Of a stretch of DNA of 36,199 bases, positions 13,803-22,509 are shown in pieces. The notes under the pieces are model-generated. The model saw nothing but the letters and a program-made list of their open reading frames with translations, was not told the origin of the DNA and did not search any database. Both the position numbers and the translations under genes were made by a program. How positions within the stretch are numbered: the first letter of the stretch is position 1; each line of letters starts with the position of its first letter. Location: NCBI GenBank assembly GCA_903921455.1, contig CAIXPZ010000107.1:1-36199 (forward strand). The letters run 5' to 3'. The DNA comes from an uncultured Verrucomicrobia subdivision 3 bacterium. GTDB lineage: Bacteria > Verrucomicrobiota > Verrucomicrobiae > Limisphaerales > UBA11358.

Positions 13803-13998
13803 GACCGGGAACGCCAGCGGCAAGGCGGTTGCAACGGATCGGGATTCGCTCTTCTGAAAAACCATGAGCCCAGGCTAGCAACCGAAGGTTAAAAGGAGAT
13901 TCAACACCCCATTAAAAAATATTTACCCGCGCAAGGGGAAATGGCTCGCGCCGGGTTTGAGCAAGCCTTGCCGTCGGCACCGCCGGGTCGCGCCCGTG

Positions 13999-14139
13999 CT
14001 AGTTGAAATAGCTCTCGTAGATGATGATGCCGATGAACAGGATGGCAAATAAAATGGATATGCCGACGACCACCAGCATGGTCTTCCACTTCTTCCGCCG
14101 CTGCCACGGCGCTTGTCGGAGATGATAGGTTCGGCCCAT
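13999..14139 (-). CDS. Small single-pass membrane protein, 46 residues
   Basis: From the Met at 14139: MGRTYHLRQAPWQRRKKWKT, then a hydrophobic helix (LVVVGISILFAILFIGIIIY) and ESYFN. Basic cytoplasmic end followed by one membrane segment, so an N-in topology is expected. The longer frame starting at 14241 adds residues without protein character. No clear ribosome site. Function unknown; the membrane helix makes chance unlikely but not excluded. Confidence 0.45.
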   Translation of the reverse strand: MGRTYHLRQAPWQRRKKWKTMLVVVGISILFAILFIGIIIYESYFN

Positions 14140-14364
14140 AGTATTCAGAGGATTTGACGTTTCCTTTCGCCAACAACTGTTGCTCATACGTTTGGCCGCA
14201 CGCAAACCCTTACTTTTCATGGCGACGTTATTGGAACCCAATCAATTCGTCAAGAAGGCTTGTCCGGCCGGCGTTTATCAATCGGGGACTGCCGCCGGGA
14301 GGGATACACCGCCTGCGGTCTTTACCCCATTGCCAGCCAACCGTGGAGGGCATAGTTTATATGC

Positions 14365-14760
14365 ATGAAAGCACATCAACTCCCTTCATGGCTCCGGCTC
14401 CTGCTGCTAAATCTGACTTTGGCATTAATAGTCGGCGGCTGCGCCACCCAGGAAAAGCATTCCTATAATAAGGACTTCAATCAAAACCTCCCCGCCGACC
14501 CGAACTATTACATTGAAAATATTAACGACAACCATTTCCGCATCACCGTGGAACAGGGTTGCACGCTGTCCGGAACCGGCCGCATCATTTACGTGAAGCA
14601 GGCTGCTGCGACCGTGGCGGGCAACGAGGCCAAACAGCGGGGCTGGCCGGCTTGGAACCTGAATTATGTCCAGGACTACGACCGGGGCTGGATGCGGGTG
14701 GTCGTCGCTGAAATCACGCGACAGAACGCTGCGGAAACAAGCCCGGAGGCTACCAAGTAA
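14365..14760 (+). CDS. Putative lipoprotein, unknown function
   Basis: 131 residues with a lipoprotein signal peptide ending VGGC (Cys26). The mature part contains DPNYYIENINDNHFRITVEQ, a GTGRIIYVKQAAATVAGNEA helix and WPAWNLNYVQDYDRGWMRVV, a compact alpha/beta pattern seen in small envelope proteins. No enzyme motif. The gene stands alone and is closed by a strong hairpin terminator at 14788. Confidence 0.65.
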   Translation: MKAHQLPSWLRLLLLNLTLALIVGGCATQEKHSYNKDFNQNLPADPNYYIENINDNHFRITVEQGCTLSGTGRIIYVKQAAATVAGNEAKQRGWPAWNLNYVQDYDRGWMRVVVAEITRQNAAETSPEATK

Positions 14761-14787
14761 CTTCCCATAAAATTCCCCGTCAATACC

Positions 14788-14817
14788 AAGCCCGCACCAT
14801 GCAAATGGTGCGGGCTT
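14788..14817. terminator. Strong hairpin terminator between convergent genes
   Basis: Perfect 13-bp stem AAGCCCGCACCAT / ATGGTGCGGGCTT with a GCAA tetraloop, followed by TTT on the plus strand and preceded by AA on the other. It lies between the lipoprotein gene and the convergent TIM-barrel gene and can serve both. Confidence 0.75.
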
Positions 14818-14852
14818 TGGAATTAACCGCTCCCCCGTCCAGCCCCCGAAAA

Positions 14853-15887
14853 CTATTTCTTCCGGGAGAAGGCCGCGTCAAACGCCGCCTGGTTCGGCGT
14901 GAAATCCAGCTTGCGCACGAACGCGCAGCTTTCCGTCGCGCCATGGATGCGGTCCATGCGGCCGTCCTCCCATTCCACCGAGAGCGGGCCGCGATAGCCG
15001 ACGTCGTTCAGCGCCACGATGATCTCCTCGAAATTGATGTCGCCGTGGCCGAGCGAGCGGAAATCCCAGAACCGGCGCGGGTCGGTGAAATCCGTGTGGC
15101 CGCCAAACACGCCCACCGTGCCGTCGCCGTGACCCCACCACGCGTCCTTCATGTGCGCATGAAAGATGCGGTCGGAAAATTCGCGGATGAACTTCACATA
15201 ATTGACGCCCTGATAGCCGAGGTGCGAGGGGTCGTAATTGAAACCGAAACGCTTGTGATACTTCACGGCTTCCAGCGCCCGTTTGGCCGAGGCGATGTCG
15301 AAGGCGATTTCGGTGGGATGCACTTCGAGCGCGAAGTTGACGTTCTCCTTTTCAAACACGTCGAGGATGGGCAGCCAGCGCTTGGCGAAGTCGGCAAAGC
15401 CCTGGTTCCAATAATCCTGGTTCGTCGGCGGGAATCCGTAAATCGAATGCCAGATCGAAGAGCCGGTGAAGCCGTTGACAACCGCCGCTTCGCCTTTCTT
15501 GGCGCCGGGCCTGGCATCGAAAAATTTCCGCGCGGCTTTCGCGGTGGCTTTCATCTTTTCCGCAGCGCGCTGCCGAACGCCTTCGGGCTTGCCGTCGCCC
15601 CACACATCGGCGGGGAGGATCGCCTGGTGCCGTTCATCAATCAAATCACATACGGCCTGGCCGACAAGGTGCGAGGAAATGGCAAAACATTTTAGTCCGT
15701 GCTTGGCGAGCAGCGCCCATTTCTTTTTGCAGTAATCGGGTTCGGCCAGCGCGCGGTCCGTTTCAAAGTGGTCGCCCCAGCAGGCCAGTTCCACGCCGTC
15801 GTAGCCCATCTTTTTGACGAGCGGCAGAAGGTTTGCGAGGGGAAGATCGGCCCATTGGCCGGTGAAAAGAGTGACAGATCTTGACAT
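14853..15887 (-). CDS. Sugar phosphate isomerase/epimerase, xylose-isomerase-like TIM barrel
   Basis: 344 residues of the AP-endonuclease-2/xylose-isomerase-like barrel family. Candidate metal ligands are Glu188 (FALEVHP), Asp219 (FNYDPSH), His245 (FHAHMKD) and Glu305 (LSVEWED), in the order seen in this family. [15 protein letters not shown] near residue 27 is the usual first-strand signature. Members isomerise or epimerise sugars or inositols; the substrate is not readable. It is divergent from a Gfo/Idh/MocA gene across about 160 bases, a common pairing in polyol and amino-sugar catabolism, so shared control from that interval is likely. Confidence 0.88.
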   Translation of the reverse strand: MSRSVTLFTGQWADLPLANLLPLVKKMGYDGVELACWGDHFETDRALAEPDYCKKKWALLAKHGLKCFAISSHLVGQAVCDLIDERHQAILPADVWGDGKPEGVRQRAAEKMKATAKAARKFFDARPGAKKGEAAVVNGFTGSSIWHSIYGFPPTNQDYWNQGFADFAKRWLPILDVFEKENVNFALEVHPTEIAFDIASAKRALEAVKYHKRFGFNYDPSHLGYQGVNYVKFIREFSDRIFHAHMKDAWWGHGDGTVGVFGGHTDFTDPRRFWDFRSLGHGDINFEEIIVALNDVGYRGPLSVEWEDGRMDRIHGATESCAFVRKLDFTPNQAAFDAAFSRKK

Positions 15888-16047
15888 AAGTAAATGAGAT
15901 TTTATCCGGTCATCTTGCCAAGCGGCGCTGACAGGTCAAGTGTTCCCGAAAAAAGATTTTCAATCGGCCGGGCGCAGACCATTATTTATGAAACCAGCGG
16001 CGGACCCGACGCGTCAGCCGTTGCGGAATGTACACCATCACCAACGA

Positions 16048-17436
16048 ATGAGCGGACGCCCACAATCAAAATCAACCAGCCGCGGCTGGTCGCGTCGTCG
16101 CTTTTTGCAAGCAGCCGCGCTGGCGGCGGGTTCGGCGAGCCTGGGCTTCCCCAATCTGCTGCGGGCGCGGGGATTGAACGAGAAATTGAACGTCGGCTTC
16201 ATCGGCCTCGGCAATCAAGGCTGCAGCCGCGTCAAAGAAATCCTCGGCTGCAATGCCAGCGTGGCCGCGCTCGGCGACGTGGACGCCAATCAATTTGCGA
16301 CGGCCAAAAAAATCCTGGCGCGCCGCGCCGCGCCCAAAACTTTTTCCGATTACCACGAACTGCTCCAGGCGGATGTGGACGCCATTGTCATCGCCACGCC
16401 GGATCACTGGCACGCGCCGCTGGCCGTGGCGGCGCTGAAAGCCGGCAAGCATGTGTTCGGGGAGAAACCGCTGACGCACACGATCTCCGAGGCGCGCGAC
16501 CTGCGGAATCTGAGCCAGCGGCTTCCGCAGCTCATCACGCAAATGGGGAATCAAGGCAGCGCCTCGGGAAATTTGCGGCGGGGCATTGAACTGATCCAGG
16601 GCGGCGCCATCGGTCCGGTGCGCGAAGTGCATGTGTGGGTCGCGCCCAGTCATTCGTTCAAAGCCGGCCAGTCGGCGCCGGCGGGCGAAGACCCGGTTCC
16701 CGCCGGATTGGATTGGAACCACTGGATCGGACCGGCAAATTTCCACGCGTATAAAACCGGGGTTTACCATCCCCGCGCGTGGCGGGCCTGGTATGATTTT
16801 GGCGGCGGCTCGATGGCGGACTGGGGCTGCCACGGATTGAACCTGCCGGTGCGGGCGCTGAAACTGGATTACCCGACGCGCATTGAGGCCGACGTTCCCG
16901 GCGGCTTCACCGACGGCTACCCGAAAGACGTCCGCCTCCGGTTTGATTTTGCCGCCCGCCGCGAATTGCCGCCGGTCACCGTCTGGTGGTATGACGGCGG
17001 CCGCCGGCCGCCGGCGCCGGTCATCCCGAAATCGGTGATGGATTATTTTGGCGAACTGCCGGACGAAGGCGTGCTCCTGCTCGGCGAAAAAGGATTCACC
17101 TACGGGGCCGCGCACACCTGTGCCGATTACATCCAACTGGCGGATGAGAAAAAAATGTCCGGCATCTTGAAGCATGACGCGACCCGGACCATTCCCCAAT
17201 CGCTGCCGCGCAGTCCCGGACACCTCGCGGAATGGGTGAACGCGTGCACCGGCGGTCCGGCGACGTTTTCGAATTTCGCGACCGGCGGACACCTGACGGA
17301 AATTGCGTTGTCCGGCGTGGTCGCCTTGCGCCTGCAAAAAGCGCTTATCTGGGACGGCGAAACGATGCGCGCGGAAAATGCGCCCGCAGCGGAAAAATTT
17401 ATTCAGGCCGGATATCGCCACGACTGGAAGCCTTGA
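16048..17436 (+). CDS. Tat-exported Gfo/Idh/MocA family oxidoreductase
   Basis: About 462 residues from the Met at 16048; the frame opens earlier (15940), but this start puts the twin-arginine signal SRRRFLQAAALAAG near the N-terminus. The Rossmann fold is clear: LNVGFIGLGNQG, then LGDVDANQ, then DAIVIATPDHWHAPLAVAAL and GKHVFGEKPLTH, where Lys of EKP is the catalytic residue typical of the family. A C-terminal beta-sheet domain follows, with FGGGSMADWGCHGLN. Such secreted members are very numerous in Verrucomicrobiota and Planctomycetota and probably act on glycans or sugar acids with bound NAD(P); the substrate is unknown. It is the first gene of a run of four carbohydrate-related genes. 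Confidence 0.88.
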   Translation: MSGRPQSKSTSRGWSRRRFLQAAALAAGSASLGFPNLLRARGLNEKLNVGFIGLGNQGCSRVKEILGCNASVAALGDVDANQFATAKKILARRAAPKTFSDYHELLQADVDAIVIATPDHWHAPLAVAALKAGKHVFGEKPLTHTISEARDLRNLSQRLPQLITQMGNQGSASGNLRRGIELIQGGAIGPVREVHVWVAPSHSFKAGQSAPAGEDPVPAGLDWNHWIGPANFHAYKTGVYHPRAWRAWYDFGGGSMADWGCHGLNLPVRALKLDYPTRIEADVPGGFTDGYPKDVRLRFDFAARRELPPVTVWWYDGGRRPPAPVIPKSVMDYFGELPDEGVLLLGEKGFTYGAAHTCADYIQLADEKKMSGILKHDATRTIPQSLPRSPGHLAEWVNACTGGPATFSNFATGGHLTEIALSGVVALRLQKALIWDGETMRAENAPAAEKFIQAGYRHDWKP

Positions 17437-17540
17437 AAAAAGGATTGGCGGATAACACATTTGGGGTATTGTGGTGCGACAAATTTTTGGCAACCTTTTG
17501 GCATCAACATCCGTCTGCCTGACAAACAAACACTAAAAGC

Positions 17541-18092
17541 ATGAACGACTCGAACGATAAAAAAACCAATGGTTCCGGCGAAAGCCAATGCTGCGGCAAC
17601 TGCGACTATACGCTGGCCTTTCTGGTGCTGCGCCTGTGGCTGGCGGTGCGCGCGATTTTGACGGGGGTGGAAAAATTCGGCGCCTACAAAACCATTCAGC
17701 AACCGCTGATCGATCCGACCACCGGCCAGCCGGATCCGAATACGGTGGTGGACATCAAAGTCAAATTCTATGCGCTCGCCAATTACAACGGCATTCCGGC
17801 CCCGCTGCAGACCAAGTTTGCCCATGAAGCGCTGCTGCCGCAGTTCGCCCTGAACGGCTTCAACTATGCGCTGGGCCCGGCCCTCATTCTTTCCGGCGTC
17901 ATGCTGCTGCTCGGCCTCGGCACCCGCATCTCGCTGTTTGTGCAGGGCTTGATTTACTGCGCGCTGACGGTTGGCTTGATCCTGATCAAGCAGGACGACG
18001 GGATTTCCTGGCTGGGCATTCACGTCGCCCTGGTCGCCTTCGCCCTGATCCTCGCCAAACACAACAAGCTCGCGCTTCTCAAAAAATGGTAA
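17541..18092 (+). CDS. DoxX-like membrane protein
   Basis: 183 residues with four hydrophobic segments: about 25-43 (LAFLVLRLWLAVRAILTG), 108-125, 130-150 and 155-172. The first, with the Arg pair and GVEKF after it, matches DoxX/DoxD-type proteins, which sit in the membrane and are tied to quinone or thiol redox chemistry. A Cys pair and a further Cys at the N-terminus (QCCGNC, residues 17-22) could bind a metal or shuttle electrons. It overlaps the next oxidoreductase gene by seven bases, so a functional link, for example re-oxidation of the exported dehydrogenase, is plausible but inferred. Confidence 0.7.
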   Translation: MNDSNDKKTNGSGESQCCGNCDYTLAFLVLRLWLAVRAILTGVEKFGAYKTIQQPLIDPTTGQPDPNTVVDIKVKFYALANYNGIPAPLQTKFAHEALLPQFALNGFNYALGPALILSGVMLLLGLGTRISLFVQGLIYCALTVGLILIKQDDGISWLGIHVALVAFALILAKHNKLALLKKW

Positions 18093-19432
18093 AAGAACCC
18101 ATCACCCGCCGCGATTTTATCGGCACCACGGCCGTGGCCGGGGCCGGATTGTTGCTGGCCTCGTGCAGCCCGGACGCCGGCTCGAAAACTTCCGCCACCA
18201 AGGGGGGCCCGCTGAGCAAGCTTAACATCGCCCTCATCGGCTGCGGGGCCGAAGGCCAGGTGCTCCTCGAATCACTGCTGGTGATCGAAGGCATCAAGCT
18301 GGTGGCCATCGTGGACATCTGGGATTACAACCGCGACAGCAATGTTCGCCGCCTCAAAGCCCAGGGCGTGGAGGTGAAGGGCTACGAAAATTACGAAGAC
18401 CTGCTGGCGCACGAAAAAGATCTGCAGGCCGTCATCGTGGCCACGCCGGATTTCTGGCACGCGCCCATCACCAACGCCTGCCTCAAGGCGGGCCTGCATG
18501 TGTATTGCGAAAAGATGATGAGCAATACCATCGAGGGCGCCCGCTCCATGGTGCAGACCATGCGCGAGACCGGAAAATTATTGCAGATCGGCCATCAGCG
18601 CCGGAGCAATCCGCGCTACATCTTTGCGCTCAACCGGCTGGTGCGCGACGCGAAGATCTGCGGACGGATCACCGCCGCCAACGCCCAATGGAACCGCGCG
18701 GTCACCGATGACTTTGGCTGGCCGAAGAAATTTGCCCTGTCCCCGGAAGCGCTTGCCAAATATGGCTACAAGGACATGCACCAGTTCCGGAACTGGCGCT
18801 GGTTCAAAGGCCTCGGCGGCGGCCCCCTCTCCGATCTGGGCGCGCATCAGATCGACATTTTCAACTGGTGGTTTGGCATGACGCCGAAATCCGTGATGGC
18901 CAGCGGCGGCGTGGATTACTACAAGAACCACGAGTGGTATGACAACGCGATGGTCGTTTATGAATATCCGCTGCCGACCGGCATGGCGCGCGCGTTCTAC
19001 GAGGTGCTGACCACGACCAGCGCGGGCGGCGGCTACTCCGAAATGTTCATGGGCGACGAAGGCACGATCAAAATGTCGGAGAACCCCACCGTCACCAAAC
19101 TTTACCGCGAAGACCGGGCGCTCGCCTGGGATGATCTGGTGGCGAAAAATTACCTGCGCGCCAGCGCCACCGCCGCGCCGCCGAGCGATGCCGACAAGGT
19201 GGATGTCCGGGAAACCGCGCCGCTGTTGCAATACGACATCCCGGTCACGTTCAACAAAAAGATCCACCAGCCGCATCTGGAGAACTTTTTCAACGCCATC
19301 CGCGACAGCAAAATCAAACTGAACTGCCCGGCCGACGAGGCCTTCTCGAGTGAATACGTCATTCACAAGGCCAACGAAGCCATTGCCGCCCGCAAGACCA
19401 TCGAAATCACCGCCGAAGAAACCAAAGCTTGA
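18086..19432 (+). CDS. Exported Gfo/Idh/MocA family oxidoreductase, lipoprotein form
   Basis: 448 residues. The N-terminus combines a twin-arginine motif (TRRDFIGTTAVAGAG) with a lipobox (LLASC), so it is probably Tat-exported and lipid-anchored. The nucleotide-binding motif is LNIALIGCGAEGQ; the catalytic region reads GLHVYCEKMMS, with Lys after Glu but Met in place of the usual Pro. The C-terminal domain has GLGGGPLSDLGAHQIDIFNWW, typical of the family. It starts within the DoxX-like gene. It is not a close duplicate of the first oxidoreductase, so the two probably act on different substrates or in sequence. Confidence 0.88.
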   Translation: MVKEPITRRDFIGTTAVAGAGLLLASCSPDAGSKTSATKGGPLSKLNIALIGCGAEGQVLLESLLVIEGIKLVAIVDIWDYNRDSNVRRLKAQGVEVKGYENYEDLLAHEKDLQAVIVATPDFWHAPITNACLKAGLHVYCEKMMSNTIEGARSMVQTMRETGKLLQIGHQRRSNPRYIFALNRLVRDAKICGRITAANAQWNRAVTDDFGWPKKFALSPEALAKYGYKDMHQFRNWRWFKGLGGGPLSDLGAHQIDIFNWWFGMTPKSVMASGGVDYYKNHEWYDNAMVVYEYPLPTGMARAFYEVLTTTSAGGGYSEMFMGDEGTIKMSENPTVTKLYREDRALAWDDLVAKNYLRASATAAPPSDADKVDVRETAPLLQYDIPVTFNKKIHQPHLENFFNAIRDSKIKLNCPADEAFSSEYVIHKANEAIAARKTIEITAEETKA

Positions 19433-19449
19433 ACCTCACTCTATTATTT

Positions 19450-20088
19450 ATGAACAAACTCTTTTTCCAATGCGCCAGCCTCATTCTCCTGTCCGCCAGC
19501 GTGGCGCTGGCCGAGGACAAGGTGCCACTGCAAACCGATTTGCCCAAGCCGCTGTTCGTCGGCACGCCGGCGCAGATCAACGTCCCCAACCTGGAGCCGA
19601 AGCTGACCAAGTGGCCGGAATTTGAAGTGCCCGCCGGCACGGTGAATCTGGCCAAGGGCAAAAAGGTGACCGCCAGCGACAGCGAACCGGTGGTTGGCAC
19701 GCTCGACCTCGTCACCGATGGCGACAAGGAAGGCGATGAAGGTTCCTGGGTGGAACTCGGACCCGGCAAACAATGGGTGCAGATCGACCTCGCAAAAGAT
19801 GCGAATATTTATGCGCTCGTCGTCTGGCATTTCCACAACCAGTCCCGCGTGTATCGCGACGTGGTGGTGCAGGTCTCCGACGACCCGACCTTCAGCAAAG
19901 ACGTGACCACTGTCTATGATAATTCCTCGGCGGGCAAAGACCGGCCTTACCTCGAAAGCTTTTACGGCAAAATCATTGACGCCAAAGGGGTGAAAGGCCG
20001 CTACGTCCGGCTTTACAGCAACGGCAACACCACCAACAAGCTGAACCACTACATCGAAGTTGAAGTGTTCGGCAAGCCGGCGGCTTAA
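19450..20088 (+). CDS. Secreted discoidin-like (F5/8 type C) carbohydrate-binding protein
   Basis: 213 residues from the ATG at 19450, with signal peptide MNKLFFQCASLILLSASVALA. The domain from about residue 55 has the pattern of an F5/8 type C/CBM32 beta sandwich: VNLAKGKKVTASDSEPVVGT, LVTDGDKEGDEGSWVELG, KQWVQIDLAKDANIYALVVW and, near the end, GRYVRLYSNG and EVEVFG. It likely binds glycans outside the cell. It lies 17 bases after the second oxidoreductase, so it belongs to the same unit and may deliver or hold that enzyme's substrate. Confidence 0.78.
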   Translation: MNKLFFQCASLILLSASVALAEDKVPLQTDLPKPLFVGTPAQINVPNLEPKLTKWPEFEVPAGTVNLAKGKKVTASDSEPVVGTLDLVTDGDKEGDEGSWVELGPGKQWVQIDLAKDANIYALVVWHFHNQSRVYRDVVVQVSDDPTFSKDVTTVYDNSSAGKDRPYLESFYGKIIDAKGVKGRYVRLYSNGNTTNKLNHYIEVEVFGKPAA

Positions 20089-20106
20089 GCAAATGAAGAA
20101 GGCGGA

Positions 20107-21609
20107 ATGCAGAATGCAGAAACAAAACCGGCTCGGTCGGTGAAGACGTTTTTTCATTCATCATTCATCATTCATCGTTCTGCCTTCGTCCTGCTCGCCC
20201 TGCTGGCCCTCGTCCTCCGCCTGCCGCAACTGGGCAGCCGGCCGATGCACACGGATGAAGCCATCAACGCCTATATGGCCGGCCAGCTGCTCGCCGGTGA
20301 AAGATACCACTACGACCCGCAGGATCGCCACGGCCCGGCGCTGATGGAATTGACCCTGCCGGTTCTCCGGCTGGAAGGCGCCCGGAACTATGCTGAACTG
20401 ACCGAATCCCAACTCCGGCTGGTGACCGTCCTCGTCGGCAGCGCCACGGTTTTACTATTCGGCGCAGCGGTGGAAATGCTTGGCTTTATTCCCTGTCTAG
20501 TTGCGGCATTGCTTTTCGCCTTCGCTCCCCTGCCCGCTTACTACAGCCGCTATTTCATCCATGAAACAGTATTCGTGGCCGCGACCTTGGGTTTGATTGT
20601 GGCGGGCGGGCGCGCCTGGCAAAAATGTTTCCCGCCCGCCGCCGCGCTCGCCGGATTTTGCACGGCAGGCATGCTCGCGTGCAAGGAAACCGCCGGACTC
20701 CATTTCGTTGCCCTTGGGCTGGCAGTCGCCCTTGGCTGGCGGCTGCGGGCTTTGGGTAAGATCCCACCAGTTCGAATCTGGCTGACCGCCTTAATCAGCT
20801 TCTTGCTCACCGGGATTTTACTGTTTACCTGGGGCGGACAAAACTGGTCGGCGCTGGCCGATTTGATCCGCGCCGTGCCGCATCTGGCCGCCCGCGCCAG
20901 CGGCGAAGGACACGAAAAACCCTGCTGGTATTATCTCGGGCTGTTGGCGGGCGGTTGGTCCGGCGCGATCATTCTGGCGCTGGCCTTGCTGGGGATCTTC
21001 CGCGCGACCGGTTCGTTCCTCCGACTCTCCCTGGCCGCCTATGCCATTTTGATTTACGGAGTTTATTGCGTCATCCCCTACAAAACTCCGTGGCTGGCAT
21101 TGAACTTCTGGCTGCCGATTTCGCTGCTGGCGGGCTTCGCGGTGGAGCGGCTCTGGCTGGCAACCACCAAGCCTTCCCTGCGTGCCGTTATTTTGTCTGG
21201 CGGCATAGTAATAGGTTGTCTCGTTGCTCACGACACGCGCGAACGGGTTTTCCTCAACCCGATTGCCGAGAAAAATCCCTACGCCTACTCGCACACCACG
21301 GATGATTTGCTTGGCCTGCCGGTGCGGTTGGACGAACTGTCACGCCAGAACAACCTTTCGTCGCCGCGCATCGCCGTCATCGCAAAAGATGCGTGGCCGC
21401 TGCCCTGGTATCTGCGGCAATTTCCCGCGGTCGGGTATTGGCAGCCCGGCCAGGATCCGGGCGCAGCGGATTTTTATATCACCACGACGGATGTGCCCGA
21501 CGCGCTGGCGGAAAAACTAAAACCCTTCCGCCCGGAATTCTTCGGCGTCCGCCTGAATGTGCTGCTGATTTTGTGGACGCCGCCGAAAGCTGAAGCCGGC
21601 CATGAGTGA
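20107..21609 (+). CDS. GT39-like integral membrane protein, TIGR03663 family
   Basis: 500 residues with about ten membrane segments and the family opening LRLPQLGSRPMHTDEAINAY, where the Asp-Glu in the first outer loop corresponds to the catalytic acid pair of GT-C glycosyltransferases such as ArnT and dolichyl-phosphate mannosyltransferases; DRHGPALMELTLPVL follows. Such proteins use lipid-linked sugars at the outer membrane face. A soluble C-terminal part of about 100 residues ends WTPPKAEAGHE. The start at 20107 is the only suitable ATG in frame. Three perfect CATTCAT units lie in codons 17-23, a possible slippage site. It overlaps the ApbE-like gene by eight bases. Confidence 0.8.
   Translation: MQNAETKPARSVKTFFHSSFIIHRSAFVLLALLALVLRLPQLGSRPMHTDEAINAYMAGQLLAGERYHYDPQDRHGPALMELTLPVLRLEGARNYAELTESQLRLVTVLVGSATVLLFGAAVEMLGFIPCLVAALLFAFAPLPAYYSRYFIHETVFVAATLGLIVAGGRAWQKCFPPAAALAGFCTAGMLACKETAGLHFVALGLAVALGWRLRALGKIPPVRIWLTALISFLLTGILLFTWGGQNWSALADLIRAVPHLAARASGEGHEKPCWYYLGLLAGGWSGAIILALALLGIFRATGSFLRLSLAAYAILIYGVYCVIPYKTPWLALNFWLPISLLAGFAVERLWLATTKPSLRAVILSGGIVIGCLVAHDTRERVFLNPIAEKNPYAYSHTTDDLLGLPVRLDELSRQNNLSSPRIAVIAKDAWPLPWYLRQFPAVGYWQPGQDPGAADFYITTTDVPDALAEKLKPFRPEFFGVRLNVLLILWTPPKAEAGHE
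20155..20175 (+). repeat. Heptanucleotide tandem repeat, three units
   Basis: CATTCAT repeated three times without error, inside the early codons of the GT39-like gene. Gain or loss of a unit would shift the reading frame. A second pair of 7-base words (GAATGCA twice) lies at the start codon. Confidence 0.55.
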
Positions 21610-22438
21610 ACCGGCGATTCATGTTTTCCACCACAACGCGATGGCGACACAGTTTCAGGTGCGCATCGCGGGCGAGGAGAAGACCTACGCCGCGCAAACG
21701 GCGCAGGCGGCATTTGCGGTGACGGACGAGCTAGAGGCGCGCTTGAGCCGGTTCCGCGCGAACAGCGAGATCAGCCAGATCGCCCAGTTGTCGCCGGGCG
21801 AGAAGCTGCGCCTGAGCGAGCCCGTCTTTGCCTGTCTGGAGGTCGCGCGGCGGATGGAATTTGCCACGCGCGGCGCGTTTTCCGTGACGGCTTCCGCCTT
21901 GCGAAATCAGCCGACCAAGCCACTGTGGGCCTTGGTGCCGGCGGAACTCGCCATTCGCTGCGACAGCGGCCGGCTGGAATTCGACCTTGGCGCGATCGGC
22001 AAAGGCTTTGCGCTCGACCGCATGGCCGAAGTCCTGCGCGAATGGGATTGCCCGGCCTTTTTGCTGGTGGCCGGCGGCAGCAGCATTCTCGCAGGCAACG
22101 CGCCGGCGGGAACCGCCGGCTGGGATTGCGGCCTGGGCGAAAACAACTCCCCGCGCCGCCACCGGCTGGCGCTGGGATCGTTGAGCGGCTCCGGGCTCGC
22201 GGTGAAGGGCCAACACATTTTTGATCCCCGCACCGGCCTGCCCAGTTCGCGGCGCAACCGCGCCTGGGCGCTGACTTCCGCCGCCGCGGAATCCGACGCG
22301 CTCTCAACGGCGTGCATGATCCTGGATGAAACGGAGCTGCTCGACGTGGTCCACCGCAACGCCGACTGGCTGGTTTTTCTCCAGGAAAAAGAAGCGTGGC
22401 GGCAGCTGGGCAAACGCCCGGCTCCGCCACTCGTGTAA
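21602..22438 (+). CDS. apbE: FAD:protein FMN transferase (ApbE family)
   Basis: 278 residues. ApbE enzymes split FAD and attach FMN to Thr or Ser of target proteins. The family signatures are present: ATQFQVRI near the N-terminus, LSRFRANSEISQI, FDLGAIGKGFALDRM (nucleotide loop), QHIFDPRTG and SAAESDALSTA with the metal-binding Asp. No signal peptide is seen, so this copy appears cytoplasmic, whereas many ApbE proteins are periplasmic lipoproteins. Its ATG lies within the last codons of the GT39-like gene, so they are translated together. No obvious flavinylation target (Rnf, Nqr or FMN-binding domain) is in the window. Confidence 0.9.
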   Translation: MSEPAIHVFHHNAMATQFQVRIAGEEKTYAAQTAQAAFAVTDELEARLSRFRANSEISQIAQLSPGEKLRLSEPVFACLEVARRMEFATRGAFSVTASALRNQPTKPLWALVPAELAIRCDSGRLEFDLGAIGKGFALDRMAEVLREWDCPAFLLVAGGSSILAGNAPAGTAGWDCGLGENNSPRRHRLALGSLSGSGLAVKGQHIFDPRTGLPSSRRNRAWALTSAAAESDALSTACMILDETELLDVVHRNADWLVFLQEKEAWRQLGKRPAPPLV

Positions 22439-22509
22439 GCTTTGTCAAACCGGGCCGGCCGGTGCGCGTGCGCGCCGTCCCCGGCTGACCGGCTGGCGAG
22501 CCCCGCCAA

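Noticed and set aside
12225..13892. 555-codon open frame on the plus strand opposite the BNR gene
   Set aside because: Its Ala/Gly/Arg/His-rich translation has no domain, and the opposite strand shows a signal peptide and Asp-boxes. High GC content keeps the antisense frame open.
16072..17529. 485-codon minus-strand frame opposite the first Gfo/Idh/MocA gene
   Set aside because: No fold signature; the plus strand has Tat signal, Rossmann motif and catalytic EKP.
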